Source: Mycobacterium kansasii ATCC 12478 (GTDB taxonomy: Bacteria > Actinomycetota > Actinomycetes > Mycobacteriales > Mycobacteriaceae). From it: a stretch of 64,000 bases of DNA. A model generated the notes under the pieces. That model saw only the letters and a list, made by a program, of their open reading frames with translations, made no database searches and was not told the origin of the DNA. This document shows positions 45,506-54,688 of the stretch, in pieces. The translations under genes were made by a program, and so were the position numbers. Location of the stretch: contig NC_022663.1 of the NCBI RefSeq assembly GCF_000157895.3, positions 2,604,001-2,668,000 on the forward strand. The letters run 5' to 3'. Every line of letters starts with the position of its first letter. Position 1 is the stretch's first letter.

Positions 45506-46258
45506 TTGACAATCACATGCGCCACCCTCGAGCCGGGCATAGTCGCGGTCACCGTCGACTACCCGCCCGTCAATGCCATCCCGTCACGCGGCTGGTTCGA
45601 ACTCGCCGAGGCCATCACGGCCGCGGGCGCCGACCCCGAAACCCACGCGGTGATCCTGCGCGCCGAGGGCCGCGGCTTCAACGCCGGTGTGGACATCAAG
45701 GAAATGCAACGGACTCGAGCTTCTCAGGGGTACACCGCACTGATCGACGCCAACCGCGGCTGCTTTGCCGCGTTCCGCGCCGTCTACGAGTGCGCGGTGC
45801 CGGTGATCGCCGCCGTCAACGGATTCTGTGTGGGCGGCGGCATCGGTCTAGTCGGCAACTCCGATGTCATCGTGGCCTCCGACGACGCCAGGTTCGGGCT
45901 GCCGGAGGTGGAACGCGGGGCGCTCGGTGCCGCCACTCATCTGTCGCGGCTGGTGCCGCAGCACATGATGCGGCGGCTGTTCTTTACCGCCACCACGGTG
46001 GACGCCGCCACGTTGCATCACTTCGGCTCGGTGCACGAGGTGGTGCCCCGCGCCGAACTCGACGAGGCGGCCCTACGGGTGGCGCGTGACATCGCCGCCA
46101 AGGACACCCGGGTAATCCGCGCCGCCAAAGAGGCGCTGAACTTCATCGACGTGCAACGGGTCAACTCGAGTTACCGCATGGAACAAGGCTTTACCTTCGA
46201 GCTCAACCTGGCGGGGGTGTCCGACGAGCACCGCGACGCATTCGTGAGGAAGTCATAG
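45506..46258 (+). CDS. echA20: Ring C/D hydrolase EchA20
   Basis: Crotonase-fold enzyme that opens the last steroid ring CoA thioester before IpdAB acts. It is 250 residues (H37Rv about 247). Crotonase segments: ILRAEGRGFNAGVDIKEMQR, IAAVNGFCVGGGIGLVGNSD and FGLPEVERGALGAATHL. The start is a TTG at 45506 with AGGAAG about 6 nt upstream, matching the family N-terminus TITC. It leads the echA20-ipdA-ipdB-ipdC run. Confidence 0.93.
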   Translation: MTITCATLEPGIVAVTVDYPPVNAIPSRGWFELAEAITAAGADPETHAVILRAEGRGFNAGVDIKEMQRTRASQGYTALIDANRGCFAAFRAVYECAVPVIAAVNGFCVGGGIGLVGNSDVIVASDDARFGLPEVERGALGAATHLSRLVPQHMMRRLFFTATTVDAATLHHFGSVHEVVPRAELDEAALRVARDIAAKDTRVIRAAKEALNFIDVQRVNSSYRMEQGFTFELNLAGVSDEHRDAFVRKS

Positions 46259-46329
46259 CCGCCGGCGACCATGAAAGGGGTAACGATGAGGTGGGGGAAC
46301 CACCCTCTTGCGGGGGAGAGCGGCGCATA

Positions 46330-47204
<875 letters not shown>

Positions 47205-47208
<4 letters not shown>

Positions 47209-47960
47209 CCGCAGAAGTGATCAGTCGAGCCGACATCTGCGTGGTCGCCTGCGCCGAATTGTTCCGCGACGCGGGCGAGATCATGGTAAGCCCGATGACC
47301 ACCATGGCCTCGGTCGGGGCGCGGCTGGCGCGGCTGACCTTCTCCCCGGACATCCTGCTCACCGACGGCGAGGCACAACTGCTCGCCGATACCCCCCCGC
47401 TCGGCAAGACCGGCGCCGTCGAAGGCTGGATGCCGTTCGGCCGGGTGTTCGAGACGCTGGCCTGGGGCCGACGGCATGTGGTGATGGGCGCCAACCAGGT
47501 TGACCGCTATGGCAATCAAAACATCTCAGCGTTCGGGCCGCTGCAGCACCCGACCCGGCAGATGTTCGGGGTCCGCGGTTCGCCCGGCAACACCATCAAT
47601 CACGCCACCAGTTATTGGGTCGGCAACCACTCGAAGCGGGTGTTCGTCGACGCCGTCGACGTGGTCTCCGGCATCGGCTACGACAAGGTCGACCCCGGCA
47701 ATCCGGCATTCCGGTTCGTCAACGTCTACCGGGTGGTGACCAACCTCGGCGTGTTCGACTTCGGGGGCCCGGACCACACCATGCGCGCAGTGTCCCTGCA
47801 TCCCGGGGTATCGCCCGACGACGTCCGCGAAGCCACCTCATTCGAGGTGCACGGTCTCGGCGACACCGGCGAATCCCGGCTGCCGACCGATGACGAGCTG
47901 CGCCTGATCCGCGCAGCTATCGACCCGAAGTCGCTGCGCGACAAAGAAATTCGATCGTGA
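47205..47960 (+). CDS. ipdB: COCHEA-CoA hydrolase subunit IpdB
   Basis: Beta subunit of the IpdAB ring hydrolase. It is 251 residues (H37Rv 250): AEVISRADICVVACAELFRD, EIMVSPMTTMASVGARLARL, FGPLQHPTRQMFGVRGSPGN. Coupled to ipdA by ATGA and to ipdC by a GTGA overlap. Confidence 0.95.
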
Positions 47961-49027
47961 GATTGCGCACCCCACTCACCGAGCTGGTCGGCATCGAGCA
48001 TCCGGTGGTGCAGACCGGCATGGGCTGGGTCGCAGGTGCCCGACTGGTGTCGGCCACGGCCAACGCGGGCGGCCTCGGCATCCTGGCGTCGGCCACCATG
48101 ACCCTGGACGAATTGGCGACTGCCATCGGCAAAGTCAAGGCCGCCACGGACAAGCCGTTCGGGGTCAACATCCGCGCCGACGCCACCGACGCGCCGGACC
48201 GCGTCGAGTTGATGATCCGCGAGGGCGTCAAGGTCGCCTCCTTCGCCCTGGCGCCCAAACCCGAGTTGATTGCCCGGCTGAAAGAGGCCGGCGCAGTGGT
48301 CATCCCGTCGATCGGCGCGGCCAAACACGCCCACAAGGTCGCAGCCTGGGGAGCCGACGCGATGATCGTGCAGGGCGGCGAAGGTGGCGGCCACACCGGA
48401 CCGGTGCCGACCACGCTATTGCTGCCGTCGGTCCTGGACGCCGTGCAGGGCACCGGCATTCCGGTGATCGCCGCGGGCGGTTTTTTCGACGGGCGCGGAC
48501 TGGCCGCAGCGCTGGCCTATGGCGCGGCTGGGGTTGCTATGGGCACCCGGTTTCTGCTGACGTCGGATTCCACCGTGCCCGACGCGGTGAAACAGCGCTA
48601 TCTTCAGGCCGCACTGGACAGCACCGTCGTCACCACCCGCGTCGACGGCATGCCGCACCGGGTGCTGCGCACCGGTCTGGTCGACAAGCTGGAAAGCGGC
48701 TCGCGGGTAAGGGGTTTCACCGCTGCGGTGCGAAACGCCGCCAAATTCAAGAAGATGTCGCGGATGAGCTGGCGATCGATGATCCGCGACGGCCTGGCCA
48801 TGCGCCACGGCAAGGAATTGACCTGGTCGCAGGTGGTGATGGCGGCCAACACCCCGATGCTGCTCAAGGCCGGCCTGGTCGACGGCAACACCGAAGCGGG
48901 CGTGCTGGCCTCCGGTCAGGTGGCGGGGATTCTCGACGATTTGCCGTCGTGCGCGGAACTGATCGAGACGATCGTGCGTGACGCCGTCGCACGCCTGCGG
49001 GCAGCATCGGCGTTGGTCGCAGACTAA
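47957..49027 (+). CDS. ipdC: FMN-dependent reductase IpdC
   Basis: Nitronate-monooxygenase-like TIM barrel; IpdC reduces a 5-hydroxy C/D-ring CoA intermediate in HIP degradation. It is 356 residues (H37Rv 355): PVVQTGMGWVAGARLVSATA, FGVNIRADATDAPDRVELMI, MIVQGGEGGGHTGPVPTTLL and PVIAAGGFFDGRGLAAALAY. The GTG start overlaps ipdB by 4 bp; it is the last of the echA20 run. Confidence 0.95.
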   Translation: MRLRTPLTELVGIEHPVVQTGMGWVAGARLVSATANAGGLGILASATMTLDELATAIGKVKAATDKPFGVNIRADATDAPDRVELMIREGVKVASFALAPKPELIARLKEAGAVVIPSIGAAKHAHKVAAWGADAMIVQGGEGGGHTGPVPTTLLLPSVLDAVQGTGIPVIAAGGFFDGRGLAAALAYGAAGVAMGTRFLLTSDSTVPDAVKQRYLQAALDSTVVTTRVDGMPHRVLRTGLVDKLESGSRVRGFTAAVRNAAKFKKMSRMSWRSMIRDGLAMRHGKELTWSQVVMAANTPMLLKAGLVDGNTEAGVLASGQVAGILDDLPSCAELIETIVRDAVARLRAASALVAD

Positions 49028-49058
49028 TAGCATCTTCGGCCAGTCCTCGACACAGTTT

Positions 49059-49073
49059 GCATGATTATCATGC
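49059..49073. promoter_or_regulatory. 15-bp palindrome upstream of the MarR gene
   Basis: GCATGATTATCATGC has 7-bp perfect arms around one base and lies 35 bp upstream of the GTG at 49109. Position and symmetry suggest an autoregulatory MarR operator. Confidence 0.75.
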
Positions 49074-49108
49074 ACGCTGACGCTCAAGTTGGGCGCTAAC
49101 CTTGACAA

Positions 49109-49591
49109 GTGGCTGAAAGTCGGTTGGGCATTACCGCGTTGGACCAGCGCGTTGCGTTTCTCCTCTCGCAACTGGGTTCCTATAGTGATGCGGAGTTTCA
49201 TCGCCGACTGGCTCCCACCGGAGTGGAACCGCGGTCCTATGCGGTGCTGTTGGCGCTGGCATCCGACGACGGTCAATCTCAGCGCCAGCTGTCAGCGCGA
49301 TTGGGGATCCACCGCAACGTGATGGTGACCGTCATCGACGACCTGGAGCGCAGGCGGCTGGTCAAGCGGTTGCGGCACCCCGACGACCGGCGCGCATTCG
49401 CGGTTACCCTGACCGACAAGGGTCGTCGCCTGCTCCCGACTCTCGACGAATCGGGTCGGGAGCTCGACGAAGAGATGTCTGCGGCACTGTCGGCCAACGA
49501 ACGCGCCACGCTCCGGAAGCTCTTGCAGCGCATGGCCGCCGGAGCCGGACTCATCCCAGGAGTTCACCCTCGAATGTCTGACCGCGGTTAA
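49109..49591 (+). CDS. MarR-family transcriptional regulator
   Basis: 160 residues. Winged-helix features: FLLSQLGSYSDAEFHRRLAP, SQRQLSARLGIHRNVMVTVI as the recognition-helix region and LVKRLRHPDDRRAFAVTLTD as the wing. It probably represses itself through the palindrome at 49059-49073; the ligand is unknown. It sits between ipdC and the stress-type genes to its right, in a stretch I do not recall from H37Rv. Confidence 0.85.
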   Translation: MAESRLGITALDQRVAFLLSQLGSYSDAEFHRRLAPTGVEPRSYAVLLALASDDGQSQRQLSARLGIHRNVMVTVIDDLERRRLVKRLRHPDDRRAFAVTLTDKGRRLLPTLDESGRELDEEMSAALSANERATLRKLLQRMAAGAGLIPGVHPRMSDRG

Positions 49592-49615
49592 CGGTTACCC
49601 ATCGGATGCTGCCAG

Positions 49616-49857
49616 CTATCGGGCAGCCAGGTGCGCAACCAGCCTGGTACCTAGTACCGAGACCATCGCGTCAGCGTCTTGCACAATCGGCGTGACCGCC
49701 CGTGCATCGCGCGCATCGGCAGCAGCCAGCGTCAACCGCGCTCCGGAACTCCAGCGGCCGGCGTGTCACGGAGGGTGACGTGGTGTCCCGCGGCCAGCGC
49801 CAGCGCGGTCACCAGACGACCCGTCTGGCCGTTCCCTCTGAAGATCACCAGTTCCAT
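49616..49857 (-). pseudogene. Decayed NAD(P)-binding (SDR5/NmrA-like) gene fragment
   Basis: From the ATG at 49857 the minus strand reads MELVIFRGNGQTGRLVTALA, a degraded GxxGxxG Rossmann start. It stops at a TGA after about 41 residues. After a frameshift it continues with ARDARAVTPIVQDADAMVSV and a LGTR segment, typical of this family, and stops at 49616. The rest of the gene is missing. It is divergent from the intact NAD(P)-binding gene at 50033, with two shared operator-like sites between them. Confidence 0.7.
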
Positions 49858-49885
49858 AACTCGTCCGGCAGGTACGCATCTCTGA

Positions 49886-49970
49886 TGATCGTCACATTTG
49901 GTGATGCCCTAATCGTGTGCAAGTGCCTTCGGTTGTTAATGCACCATTTGTGATCGTCACAATTAGTGAT
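49886..49970. promoter_or_regulatory. Paired TCAC-N5-GTGA sites
   Basis: TGATCGTCACATTTGGTGAT (49886-49905) and TGATCGTCACAATTAGTGAT (49951-49970) share 17 of 20 bases and each contains the dyad TCAC-N5-GTGA. A shorter CAC-N5-GTG lies at 49942-49952. This is the spacing of HxlR- or MarR-type operators. They lie between the decayed gene (left) and the gene at 50033 (right). Confidence 0.75.
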
Positions 49971-50032
49971 AGTCTATAGGCAGAGCGTTCCGATCTCGAG
50001 CGCATCGAGAACCGTAATCCCTTGGAGGCCAG

Positions 50033-50671
50033 ATGAAGATCACCGTCTTCGGCGCCACCGGCGGCGTTGGCAAGCACCTGGTAACACAAGCGCTGCAGCG
50101 CGGTCATGCCGTCAATGCGGTGGTTCGTGATGCCGCCAGACTGCCGATCAGCAGCCCGGGGCTGTCGGTAAGCACCGTACCGGGACTGGAAGAACCAACG
50201 CTACTGCGGCCAGCGCTGCGGGGAAGCGACGCGGTGCTGTCCGCGGTCGGCCCGCGCGGCCGAAAAGACACTGCGGTGGCCGCCACCTGTACCCGCAGCA
50301 TCGTGCGCGCCATGCAGGCCACCGGTGTCGAGCGACTGGTCGCGGTGAGTGCGGCTCCGGTCGGGCCGGTGCCCCCCGGCGAAAGTCTGCTCACGCGAGC
50401 GGTGGTCCTGCCGATCCTGACCACGGTGCTGCGCAGCGTCTATACCGACCTTGCCGAGATGGAAGCCGAGTTGGGGCGCAGCCACATAGCTTGGACCATC
50501 GTGCGGCCACCTAAACTCACTAACAAGCCGCTGACCGGAAGCTATCGGACGGTGTTGGGCGGCAACGTCCCTCGCGGCTCGGGGATATCTCGCGCCGACG
50601 TCGCGCACCTGATGCTGACCGCGCTGGATCAATCCGCGACGGTGCGGCAGGCCATTGGTATCGCCTACTAA
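50033..50671 (+). CDS. NAD(P)-binding atypical SDR (SDR5-like)
   Basis: 212 residues. Rossmann start MKITVFGATGGVGKHLVTQA, then LRGSDAVLSAVGPRGRKDTA, RAMQATGVERLVAVSAAPVG and WTIVRPPKLTNKPLTGSYRT: an NAD(P)H-binding domain of the NmrA/BLVR-B kind. Probably a quinone or aldehyde stress reductase. GGAGG lies 5 nt before the ATG. Directly followed by the DoxX-like gene (18-bp gap). Confidence 0.88.
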   Translation: MKITVFGATGGVGKHLVTQALQRGHAVNAVVRDAARLPISSPGLSVSTVPGLEEPTLLRPALRGSDAVLSAVGPRGRKDTAVAATCTRSIVRAMQATGVERLVAVSAAPVGPVPPGESLLTRAVVLPILTTVLRSVYTDLAEMEAELGRSHIAWTIVRPPKLTNKPLTGSYRTVLGGNVPRGSGISRADVAHLMLTALDQSATVRQAIGIAY

Positions 50672-50689
50672 CAGAACGGAATTCCGCCC

Positions 50690-51049
50690 ATGACACCCAC
50701 CTATGTCGCTGTCACTCTGAGCGCTGTCGCGGCAAACGGTTTTTCCGGGGTAGCCGCTCTCCTTCACTTCAAGCCGATACTTCCCGGCATGGCCAGGGCC
50801 GGCGTCCCCGAGTCGTGGCTCACCTTCCCCATCGGCACCCTGAAGACCGCCGGCGCGATCGGCTTGGCGGTTGGCCTGGCCGGCCTGCGGCCGGTCGGTG
50901 TCGCCGCGGCTGTCGGGCTCGTCCTGTTCTTCGTGTGCGCCATCTACACACACCTGCTCGCCCGCGATTACAGCCCCCAGTTCGCCCTCGCCATCGGCTT
51001 CTTGACGCTCAACGTCACATCGCTGGCGTTGGTGCTCAACGGGCCGTGA
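50690..51049 (+). CDS. DoxX-like small membrane protein
   Basis: 119 residues with four predicted membrane helices (VAVTLSAVAANGFSGVAAL, PIGTLKTAGAIGLAVGLAGL, VGVAAAVGLVLFFVCAIYTH, FALAIGFLTLNVTSLALVL). The pattern HFKPILPGMARAGVPESWL matches DoxX_2-like proteins, often paired with NAD(P)-binding stress genes. Likely cotranscribed with the preceding gene. Confidence 0.85.
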   Translation: MTPTYVAVTLSAVAANGFSGVAALLHFKPILPGMARAGVPESWLTFPIGTLKTAGAIGLAVGLAGLRPVGVAAAVGLVLFFVCAIYTHLLARDYSPQFALAIGFLTLNVTSLALVLNGP

Positions 51050-51122
51050 ATTGCGGCTGATCTGCGAAGACCCCGGCAATATCGCCGACCGCGCGTCAGC
51101 CGGCCGGATCCGCGCCGGTGGA

Positions 51123-51144
51123 GTAGTTGACGCGTGTCGACTAC
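51123..51144. promoter_or_regulatory. Near-perfect dyad upstream of fdxB
   Basis: GTAGTTGAC-gcgt-GTCGACTAC, 8 of 9 arm positions matched, 12 bp before the ATG at 51157. A candidate operator; it does not fit the KstR2 consensus. Confidence 0.5.
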
Positions 51145-51156
51145 GCTACTTCAGCT

Positions 51157-53190
51157 ATGTCGACCATCGGCACAGTAGACCAAGCGGCGTCCGACTCGTC
51201 CGCCCACCATGCCCTGCCCGATCCCGGGGAGTCGGTACCCAGGCTCGCGGTGCCAACCGTCGGGATCTTCCTGGCCGCGTTGACCGCTTTCGTGCTGTCG
51301 ACGGTCGGCTACATCAACGGATGGTTGCCGTTCTGGGTGACAATTCCAATCAATGCCTCGGTGACCTTCGTCATGTTCACCGTCGTGCATGACGCGTCGC
51401 ACTACTCGATCAGCTCGACCCGCTGGGTCAACGGGTTGTTCGGACGACTGGCGTGGCTTTTTGTCGGGCCGGTGGTCGCCTTCCCGTCGTTCGGGTACAT
51501 CCACATCCAGCACCACCGGCACTCCAACGACGACGAACAGGACCCGGACACGTTCGCGTCGCACGGCTCGCCGTGGCTGCTGCCGCTGCGCTGGCCGATG
51601 GTCGAATACTTCTACCTCAAGTACTACCTGCCCCGGGCCCGCAGTCGACCCGTCGCCGAAGTCGCCGAGACGCTGGTGATGTTCACCTTGAGCATGGCCG
51701 GCCTTGCCGTCGCCATCGCCACCGGAAATTTCTGGACCCTTGCGGTGGTGTTCCTGATCCCGCAGCGCATCGGACTCACCGTGCTGGCATGGTGGTTCGA
51801 CTGGCTGCCCCACCACGGGCTGGAGGACACCCAGCGCACCAACCGGTACCGGGCTACCCGCAACCGCGTGGGCGCAGAGTGGCTGTTCACCCCGGTGCTG
51901 CTGTCGCAGAACTACCACTTGGTGCACCATCTGCACCCGTCGGTGCCGTTCTACCGGTACCTGCGGACGTGGAAGCGCAACGAGGAGGCCTACCTGGAGC
52001 GCAATGCGGCGATCTCGACAGTCTTTGGCCAGCAACTGAATCCGGACGAGTTCCGGGAGTGGAAACAGCTCAACGGCCGGCTCGCCAAGCTGTTGCCGGT
52101 GCGGATGCCGGCCCGGTCCAGCTCCCCTCACGCGGTGTTGCACCGCATCCCGGTCGCCTCGGTCGACCCCATCACCGCCGACAGCACATTGGTGACTTTC
52201 GCGGTACCCGAAGCGCTGCAGGATGCGTTCCGCTTCGAGCCGGGCCAGCATGTGACCGTGCGTACCGACTCTGTCGGCCAAGAAGGCGGGCGGGGAGTTC
52301 GGCGCAACTACTCGATCTGCGCTCCGGCCACCCGTGCTCAGTTGCGGATCGCCGTGAAACACATTCCCGGAGGCGCCTTTTCGACGTTCGTGGCCAACGA
52401 CCTCAAGGCCGGCGACGTGCTCGAGCTGATGACTCCGACCGGCCGGTTCGGCACCCCGCTGCACCCGCTGAACCGCAAGCACTACGTGGGCCTGGTGGCC
52501 GGCAGCGGGATCACCCCGGTGCTGTCCATCCTGGCGACGACGCTGGAGATCGAGACCGAGAGCCGGTTCACGCTGATCTACGGCAACCGCACCAGGGAAT
52601 CGACGATGTTCCGGGCGGAGCTCGACCGCCTGGAATCACGCTACGCCGACCGCCTGGAGGTGCTGCATGTGCTGTCCAGCGAGCCGTTGCACACTCCCGA
52701 ACTGCGGGGCCGCATCGACGCGGAAAAGCTCAACAAGTGGCTGACCGGCAACCTGCAGCCGGACAGCGTCGACGAGTGGTTCATCTGCGGCCCGATGGAA
52801 ATGACCGTCGCGGTCCGCGAGTCGCTGGTCGAACATTGCGTAGACCCCGAACACATTCACCTCGAGCTGTTCTACGGCTACGACACGTCCGAGGCCCCCG
52901 AACGTTCGTACGAAGCTGCGACCGTCACCTTCACTTTGTCCGGACAGACCGCGACGTTCGACCTGGTGCCTGGTGACTCGATTTTGGAAGGGGCGTTGCA
53001 GGTACGCGACGATGCACCGTACGCCTGCATGGGCGGCGCGTGCGGAACCTGCCGGGCCAAGCTGATCGACGGCAACGTCGAGATGGACCACAACTTCGCT
53101 CTCGGCCAGGCCGAGCTGGACGCCGGTTATATCTTGACCTGCCAGTCGCACCCGACCACACCGTTCGTATCCGTCGACTACGACCGCTAG
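51157..53190 (+). CDS. fdxB: Desaturase-ferredoxin reductase-ferredoxin fusion FdxB
   Basis: 677 residues (H37Rv about 685). The N-terminal di-iron fatty-acid-desaturase/hydroxylase-type domain carries three histidine boxes: HDASH (about residue 79), HIQHH (about 119) and HLVHH (about 257). A flavodoxin-reductase-like domain follows (RRNYSICAPATRAQLRIAVK, GSGITPVLSIL), then a C-terminal 2Fe-2S ferredoxin (YACMGGACGTCRAKLIDGNV with a later Cys in LTCQSHP). The fusion is a self-sufficient oxygenase; its substrate in sterol catabolism is not established. The ATG at 51157 is chosen; a TTG at 51127 is in frame. Confidence 0.9.
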   Translation: MSTIGTVDQAASDSSAHHALPDPGESVPRLAVPTVGIFLAALTAFVLSTVGYINGWLPFWVTIPINASVTFVMFTVVHDASHYSISSTRWVNGLFGRLAWLFVGPVVAFPSFGYIHIQHHRHSNDDEQDPDTFASHGSPWLLPLRWPMVEYFYLKYYLPRARSRPVAEVAETLVMFTLSMAGLAVAIATGNFWTLAVVFLIPQRIGLTVLAWWFDWLPHHGLEDTQRTNRYRATRNRVGAEWLFTPVLLSQNYHLVHHLHPSVPFYRYLRTWKRNEEAYLERNAAISTVFGQQLNPDEFREWKQLNGRLAKLLPVRMPARSSSPHAVLHRIPVASVDPITADSTLVTFAVPEALQDAFRFEPGQHVTVRTDSVGQEGGRGVRRNYSICAPATRAQLRIAVKHIPGGAFSTFVANDLKAGDVLELMTPTGRFGTPLHPLNRKHYVGLVAGSGITPVLSILATTLEIETESRFTLIYGNRTRESTMFRAELDRLESRYADRLEVLHVLSSEPLHTPELRGRIDAEKLNKWLTGNLQPDSVDEWFICGPMEMTVAVRESLVEHCVDPEHIHLELFYGYDTSEAPERSYEAATVTFTLSGQTATFDLVPGDSILEGALQVRDDAPYACMGGACGTCRAKLIDGNVEMDHNFALGQAELDAGYILTCQSHPTTPFVSVDYDR

Positions 53191-53215
53191 CATTTCCCGG
53201 GATACTTATTTAGTT

Positions 53216-53246
53216 AATAGCTTAACTCTTTAAAGGTTAAGCTATT
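53216..53246. promoter_or_regulatory. 31-bp AT-rich palindrome before the SatD-like gene
   Basis: AATAGCTTAAC (53216-53226) and GTTAAGCTATT (53236-53246) are perfect 11-bp arms, and the centre TCTTTAAAG contains the palindrome CTTTAAAG. It ends 8 nt before the ATG at 53255. Its base composition contrasts sharply with the GC-rich surroundings. Confidence 0.85.
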
Positions 53247-53254
53247 ATCTTCAA

Positions 53255-53902
53255 ATGGATAGTCTGAAGAATCACGCTTTACTTCGGGCCACGGTGATTG
53301 GCGACGTCGTCGGGTCCCGCCGTGCCGCTGACCGGTCGGCGCTGCACAGACGCACCGCAACGGCTTTGCAGCAGGTCGCCGACGGCAGCATCGACGCACC
53401 GGCGTTCACCGTCGGCGACGAGTTCCAGGGCAGCTACCCTACCGTCGGCGCTGCCATCGACGCCGCCATGCGAGTGCGGTTGCTGCTGGCACCCGAGGTC
53501 GACGTCCGTTTCGGGATCGGGTGGGGCGCGATTACGATCCTCGACTCGGACGCTGGGATCCAGGACGGCCCGGCGTGGTGGGCAGCGCGAGACGCCATCA
53601 GGCATACCGCCGACATCCAGCAGCGGCCCGGCTTTGCGCTGGTGCGGACCACATTTCGGGCGCCGGATAACGCCCGCTCTGATGTCGCGGCGGTCAACGC
53701 GGCCCTGATTTGTCGGGACCATCTGCTTGGATCGCTCGATGAAAGGTCATTGCGGATTGTGAGGGGTTTGATGGACGGGCTGACCAAGAAGGAACTCGCC
53801 GTGGCCGAGGGTATCAGCGCGTCGGCGGTGTCCCAGCGCACAAGCCGTGCCGGTTTGGACCTGATTATCCTTGCGTCCCAATATCTTCGGAGCATCACGT
53901 GA
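53255..53902 (+). CDS. SatD-family protein
   Basis: 215 residues. SatD-type N-terminus LRATVIGDVVGSRRAADRSA and FTVGDEFQGSYPTVGAAIDA, then RFGIGWGAITILDSDAGIQD and GPAWWAARDAI; the end, LTKKELAVAEGISASAVSQR, looks like a helix-turn-helix. No Shine-Dalgarno lies before the ATG because the palindrome at 53216-53246 is adjacent, so the mRNA may be leaderless. Probably binds that palindrome. It overlaps the next gene by 4 bp (GTGA). Confidence 0.85.
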   Translation: MDSLKNHALLRATVIGDVVGSRRAADRSALHRRTATALQQVADGSIDAPAFTVGDEFQGSYPTVGAAIDAAMRVRLLLAPEVDVRFGIGWGAITILDSDAGIQDGPAWWAARDAIRHTADIQQRPGFALVRTTFRAPDNARSDVAAVNAALICRDHLLGSLDERSLRIVRGLMDGLTKKELAVAEGISASAVSQRTSRAGLDLIILASQYLRSIT

Positions 53903-54639
53903 GCGCCGTCGCTGTTCTGCTGATCGCCGTCGGCATCGCCGACGGCTGGCGGCGATTATCGAGGGCGGTGTGGCCGCCGCTGGTCACCGGACCGGCGGTG
54001 GTCGTGGCCTGCGCGGCGCTGTGCGGGCTGTGGCACGCCCGCGACATCGTGCCCCTGGGGTTGGCGGTGCTGGCGGCGGTGGCCTGGGAGGTGTCGTGCC
54101 TGCGCAGCGAGCGCACCGGCAGGCACCAGCGTCCCGCGCTGACCGTCATGGTGGTCGCTCTTGCGGTGCTCATCATCCTGTCCGGGTTGGGATCTCACGC
54201 GGGTGGCGTTGCCGCCCGCTGGGCTCACTGGGTGGCCCTGCCGTTGGGCACCGTCACGCCCACTCGGCTGCTGATGGTCGTCGGCGTGGTGCTGCTCCAG
54301 CTGGCGACCGGCAATCAATTGATCCGCTTAGTGCTCGGCGCGGTGGGAGCCGTGCGTCCGGCAGGTCAGCCGCAGCCCTCGGACAAGCTGAAGGGCGGCC
54401 GGGTGCTGGGTCCCATGGAGCGCCTGCTGATCCTCAGCCTCGGCCTGGGCGGGCAGGTGGGGGCCGCCGGGGCGGTCGTTGCGGCGAAGGGTCTTATTCG
54501 GTTTCCCGAACTGAGCGCGCAGAAGGGCCGCAATGGGGAGGTTGGCATAGACGAGGTGACCGAATACTTCTTGGTGGGCAGCTTCGCGAGTTGGTTGCTA
54601 GCCCTCGGGGGTATGGCCTTGATCCTGGCCACGCGCTAA
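53899..54639 (+). CDS. Multi-pass membrane protein partner of the SatD-like gene
   Basis: 246 residues with about six to seven hydrophobic helices (VAVLLIAVGIADGW, LTVMVVALAVLIILSGLG, LLMVVGVVLLQLATGNQLIR) and a C-terminal part LGPMERLLILSLGLGGQVGA ... VTEYFLVGSFASWLLAL. That arrangement is like the DUF3307-type partners of SatD genes. Translationally coupled to the SatD-like gene. Function unknown. Confidence 0.8.
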   Translation: MSAVAVLLIAVGIADGWRRLSRAVWPPLVTGPAVVVACAALCGLWHARDIVPLGLAVLAAVAWEVSCLRSERTGRHQRPALTVMVVALAVLIILSGLGSHAGGVAARWAHWVALPLGTVTPTRLLMVVGVVLLQLATGNQLIRLVLGAVGAVRPAGQPQPSDKLKGGRVLGPMERLLILSLGLGGQVGAAGAVVAAKGLIRFPELSAQKGRNGEVGIDEVTEYFLVGSFASWLLALGGMALILATR

Positions 54640-54688
54640 GCGGTTGACATTGACGCGTTGACGCGTCACGGATTTCACGCTCGGCGGC

